In this document: one piece after another, positions 60,601 to 64,000 of the stretch
Numbering within the stretch: the stretch's first letter is position 1
How the letters are laid out: each line of letters begins with the position of its first letter
NCBI GenBank assembly: GCA_965153455.1
Contig: OZ234493.1
Location: 16,916,213 to 16,980,212 of the forward strand
Direction of reading: 5' to 3'
Length of the DNA stretch: 64,000 nt
Source of the DNA: Sphagnum compactum
Lineage: Eukaryota; Bryophyta; Sphagnopsida; Sphagnales
Translations under genes and position numbers: made by a program
Notes under the pieces: generated by a model
The model's database searches: none
Seen by the model: the letters and a program-made list of their open reading frames with translations, nothing else
Told to the model about the DNA's origin: nothing

Positions 60601-61220
60601 GCAAGTTGATTTTGACATTTCCACGAGTGCTCAAAATGAAGGCATTGTTTGGTTCAAGAGCATCAGCCTTGTCAAGGTCTTGCAAGGCTCCAACATAGTC
60701 TTCCAAGTTCCTTTTGACATTTCCACGAATCTTCAAAGTGAAAACATTGTTTGATTGAAGAACATCAGCCTTGTCAAGGTCCTCCAAGCCTCCAACATAG
60801 TCCTCCAAGTTCATTTTGACATCTCCACGAATCATTAAAATGGATGCATTGTTTGGTTCAAGAACATCAGCCTTGTCAAGGTCCTCCAAGGCTCCAACAT
60901 AATCTTGCAAGTTCCTTTTGACATTTCCACGAATAATCAAAGTGGATGCATTGTTTGGTTCAAGAACATCAACCTTGTTAAGGTCTTCCAAGGCCCTTTG
61001 ATAGTCCTTCAACATCTTTTTTGACTCTTCCATGAGTCTTCAAAGTGAATGCATTGTTTGGTTCAAGAACATTAACCTTGTCAAGGTCCTCCAAAGCTCC
61101 AACACAGTCCTGCAAGTTCCTTTTGACATCTCCATGAATCATCAAAATGGATGCATTGTTTAGTTCAAGAACATGAACCTTGTCAAGGTCCTCTAAAGGT
61201 CCTTCATAAATTTTCAACAC
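57687..61220 (-). pseudogene. TPR-kinase gene, copy B, TPR-array exon, broken (about 33 units)
   Basis: About 33 full 34-residue TPR units, then the same kinase-like tail (FLIEQCWDVEASN, PNFSSIYSQ). Three lesions break it: a TAA replacing the usual Gln codon at 59987-59989, an extra base in the CCAAAC run near 58855, and an extra A in an A-run at about 61017-61022. Many units alternate in a 68-residue pair, one with GNVKYVLKDYEGAL and one with KTRGRVKRNLEDYVGAL, a pattern rare in copy A, showing recent expansion by pairs. The open pieces are 60978-61220, 59987-61033, 58835-59971 and 57634-58890. Confidence 0.82.
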
Positions 61221-61540
61221 AATTTTGATATATCAATAAATCTTTAACATATGTGCAATGTTTGGTTTAATAACGTCATGTTTATCAAGGTTTTCAAAGG
61301 TTCTTTCATCTTCCTCAAAGATGTTTTTTCATGTGCACAAGTTCTTAAACTTATTGAACTTTTGGTTCATTAAACTTAAACCTTGTCAAGGTCCTCCAAG
61401 ACTCCTTCATAGTCTTTCAACACCCTTTTCACATTTCCACATGTGTTATTTAAACGACTCCATTGTTTAATTCATGAACACTAGCCTTGTGAAGGTCTTC
61501 CATGGTTTTTTCGTAAGCCTTTCATTTTTCAAAAACATGA
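61221..61540 (-). pseudogene. Decayed TPR units upstream of the array, copy B
   Basis: Two or three further units are visible (LDKHDVIKPN, MEDLHKASVHELNN) with several stops and frame changes. The last part matches 9640-9735 of copy A, including the shared TAA. Confidence 0.6.
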
Positions 61541-62836
61541 AATAATGGAAATACAAAAATATATGTAATTATCAATAGATTGAACATGAAACAAAACATT
61601 TGTGATAGAGATTTTTTTTTTGGAATTTTCTACCAAGCCTATGTCATCTTACTTTCATATAGATTTGAAATGTAATCATTATTGCACAATGATTGGCATA
61701 CATAATTCTTATCATTGATGATTATTCCACCACTTGGCTTTAAAAATGTGGTTTGCTAATAAACATCTCATTACATTATGCAATTTGCTCAATTCAGTAA
61801 ATGTAGATAAATGATGTGCATTTTAATCAATGTTTTTTTTAAAAATTCTTGATGAAGCTAGGTTGGCAAGCACCCCTAGGCAAATTTTGATTTAACTAGA
61901 GACATTTTTTCAAGGAACTTTTAAAATTGTAACCAACAAGCATAAATGTAACAACACTTTCACCCAAAAAATATTTTTAAATCACTTTTAGGCAAAAAAA
62001 AATTCCAATAAAAGGAATTTGTAGCGAAATAATTCATATGCAAAAAATTGATTGATCATAATTTTGTAGCATGTCTTACTATTGAAATTTCTCTTCCCAT
62101 TCCCTTGTCATGCAACTTGAATGTATATAAAATTGATTTGGTCCAAACATAAATGGGCAAATGATAAATTACAAAGAAAAAATTGTTGAATCATTTAGAA
62201 CATGCACTAATGTAGTTTAATTCGTTTGTTGATATTCCATTTCAATGTGATTTGAATGACAAACTTAATCATTGCCAAACAACATTGCTACACAACTCCT
62301 TCATGTGCATAATTACATGCATATGCACAAACCTTGTCCAACATTATTGTTGTTTTATTCCATTAGTTGAATGGAATTATTTCCTTGGCAAACATTATTG
62401 TAATACTTTACTTATGCAAAATTCATGACTTTTAATTGTTGTAAAACTACTTGGAGTAGCTAGAGGATGCAAGTACCATTTTTGTTTAAATTAAACTCTC
62501 TAATATAATCTTGTTTGAAATGTAAGAATATGGTGTTCGTGTTTTAATTACTCACCACTTGAATTTTGAAACAAACTCCATTCATCACAACCTTCATACC
62601 CTTGAATAAGAACACAAACTTAGTTTTGATGTTGCAAAACATATTAAATTCAAGATGATAAATGTTTGTGTGTGAAACACATACCTACAAGTTTTGAGAA
62701 ATTGCAAAAGAGGTGATGTTTGAATGATGTTGATAGATTTTGTTGTCCTTTTGTGTTGGTTGCTAGCTCAATGAAGTGCATGTGAGCATTGTGGCAATTT
62801 AGAAAACACCAAGTTAACCCACCTTAATAACAAATC
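61541..62836. other. Upstream flank of copy B gene, no gene seen
   Basis: Collinear with 9736-11027. Short frames are not conserved. Confidence 0.45.
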
Positions 62837-64000
62837 ATGGTAAATGAGCCTTTGTGCAAATTTGAATCATTATACAATTGTTATTCTAGGTCAAATATTC
62901 ATGACACTACTAATGCTTTCAAGGACATGGAACCAAAGTTTTGGTGTTTGAGACATACTAGGTTTGACATAAAAGATGTGATGGTATGTGAGAAGCATTC
63001 GCATGTGGCAATTGGATGATGAACACTCTTCTTGTTGTTGCATTGAGCCACAAAGCCCTATAAATGTATGGGAGGAGATTGACGACAATAGTGCAACAAG
63101 GCAACCAACCTTGATAAAAATTGGTAGCAAACTCCTGAATGAAAATATGAGCCAAGGGAGAATTAGTCCATTGGATTTCTTGCATTTATGCCAGACTAGC
63201 GAACAACTTGGAAGGTGGTTGTGATTAGAGGTTGAGAGAACGGATCCACATGCTCCTTCTAGGATGGTCATAACGTGTGCCATAATTTAGGCTGGTTAAA
63301 GTTTTCCGTGCGACCCGTTCAGAACTTTACTGGGGAATATATGCTGTGCTGTCTTTTCTCTTGTTGTCTTGTGCTTTCACATTGCTCAAGATTGGAAGTC
63401 TTTAATAAAATGATGCAATCCGTGTGTAAGTACTAGACCTGCAACTTCCTGTGATCACTATTTTTTTGGCTATAAGATTATGGATGCAAGTGGTCATCGA
63501 TGGATTGCGCCACCCATGTGTCAGCAAAGAAAAGTGAGGCCCGTTAGCAGTCCTTAGTCAGAACTTTCCTCTTACCATATGGTTCATGTCAACTCTTTGC
63601 TTTGTGTAGCTTTTTCTCCCCTCCTTACCTGCTGGGAAACATTGTCATAATTTCATTTCCCATAAAGTCATGGCACGTGCCCCATTTGGTGCTAGGCCCC
63701 AAACTTGAGCATGTGTAGGTTTTAGACTTGAAAATTTTCCTGCGACCGGTGCTTTTCAGGCGTTACAGAATTGATGTATTTGGTCATTGTTTGATGATGC
63801 ACGGGCTGTGTCAGGAGATATAATTGGGGTTGTTAGAGCTGGAACTAGTGAATTTTTTGTGGCTGAAATTCGCCATTTTGCTATTAAAAAGAGTCCCAAG
63901 CAACATGGTCAAGGGAACTTAAATCCTCGTATTTAGTTAATATGTTCTAGTGGTTTGCCAACATGTAATAAGATTCCTGGAATTTCTACTTCTTTATTTG
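62837..64000. other. Conserved block, copy B counterpart of 11028-12317
   Basis: Keeps the 60-codon plus-strand frame from ATG 62837 and an uninterrupted second frame at 62988-63224 (SKLLNENMSQGRIS, LHLCQTSEQ), which in copy A has a stop. Small deletions relative to copy A occur near 63340 and 63920. Not recognised; continues beyond the window. Confidence 0.35.

Larger units (their letters stand above)
50753..64000. repeat. Large direct duplication, copy B
   Basis: Counterpart of 1-12317 in the same orientation, with the offset changing from 50752 at the left to about 51683 at the right because of insertions and TPR-number differences. The right border is beyond the window. Confidence 0.93.

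Noticed and set aside
1-64000. The two gene copies as an assembly duplicate (haplotype or read error)
   Set aside because: About 5% exon divergence, different TPR numbers and about 38 kb of distinct sequence between them argue for a true duplication, though long reads would settle it.

Overview
The window looks like nuclear DNA of a land plant. It is AT-rich, has long gene-poor stretches, plant-type introns (GT...AG with a CTAAC branch point) and a dense layer of plant transposons (Ty3 chromovirus, hAT, PIF/Harbinger, CACTA, LINE, SINE-like, solo LTRs). The chromovirus Gag is of the Tf1/sushi/Tcn1 type, which among plants is known from mosses, lycophytes and other non-seed lineages, so a non-seed plant is the best guess (inference). 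I see no rRNA, intact tRNA, CRISPR array or prokaryotic feature.

The only host gene I can support is present twice, in direct orientation, on the minus strand. Copy A fills 1-12317 and copy B fills 50753-64000; both run off the window. Each holds, in transcription order, a long array of 34-residue TPR units that ends in a short fragment resembling the last subdomain of a protein kinase, a 153-nt acidic linker exon, and an exon with a helical region plus a complete Ser/Thr-type kinase domain. The introns between these exons have matching phase (1 and 1) in both copies, so they form one gene: TPR array - linker - helical region - kinase. Copy A is open through all three exons (22 TPR units). 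Copy B has about 33 units but carries one nonsense codon, two frameshifts and a GC splice donor, while its kinase exon is still intact. The 5' end of the gene is not resolved; upstream TPR units are decayed in both copies.

Between the copies (12.3-50.7 kb) there is only repeat-derived or anonymous DNA. In order: a quiet AT-rich tract; a 42-bp minisatellite (16.6-17.4 kb); a decayed 4.9-kb hAT element (17.7-22.6 kb); a decayed Harbinger transposase interrupted by a 1.5-kb CACTA element with a clear 3-bp target duplication and a SINE-like insert (24.1-26.8 kb); an 818-bp solo LTR with a TAGGG target duplication (27.5-28.3 kb); degenerate repeats and a miRNA/MITE-like hairpin near 30.6 kb; a composite Ty3 chromovirus (32.9-40.9 kb) in which an LTR-gag segment lies inverted against a 6-kb element; the remaining half of another solo LTR; and a GC-rich decayed LINE (44.1-49.0 kb) split by a 1.7-kb palindrome made of two solo-LTR copies.

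The most interesting points are the TPR-kinase fusion gene with its rapidly changing TPR number, and a self-priming signature in the chromovirus: ten bases near the predicted transcript start are exactly complementary to the primer-binding position just after the LTR.
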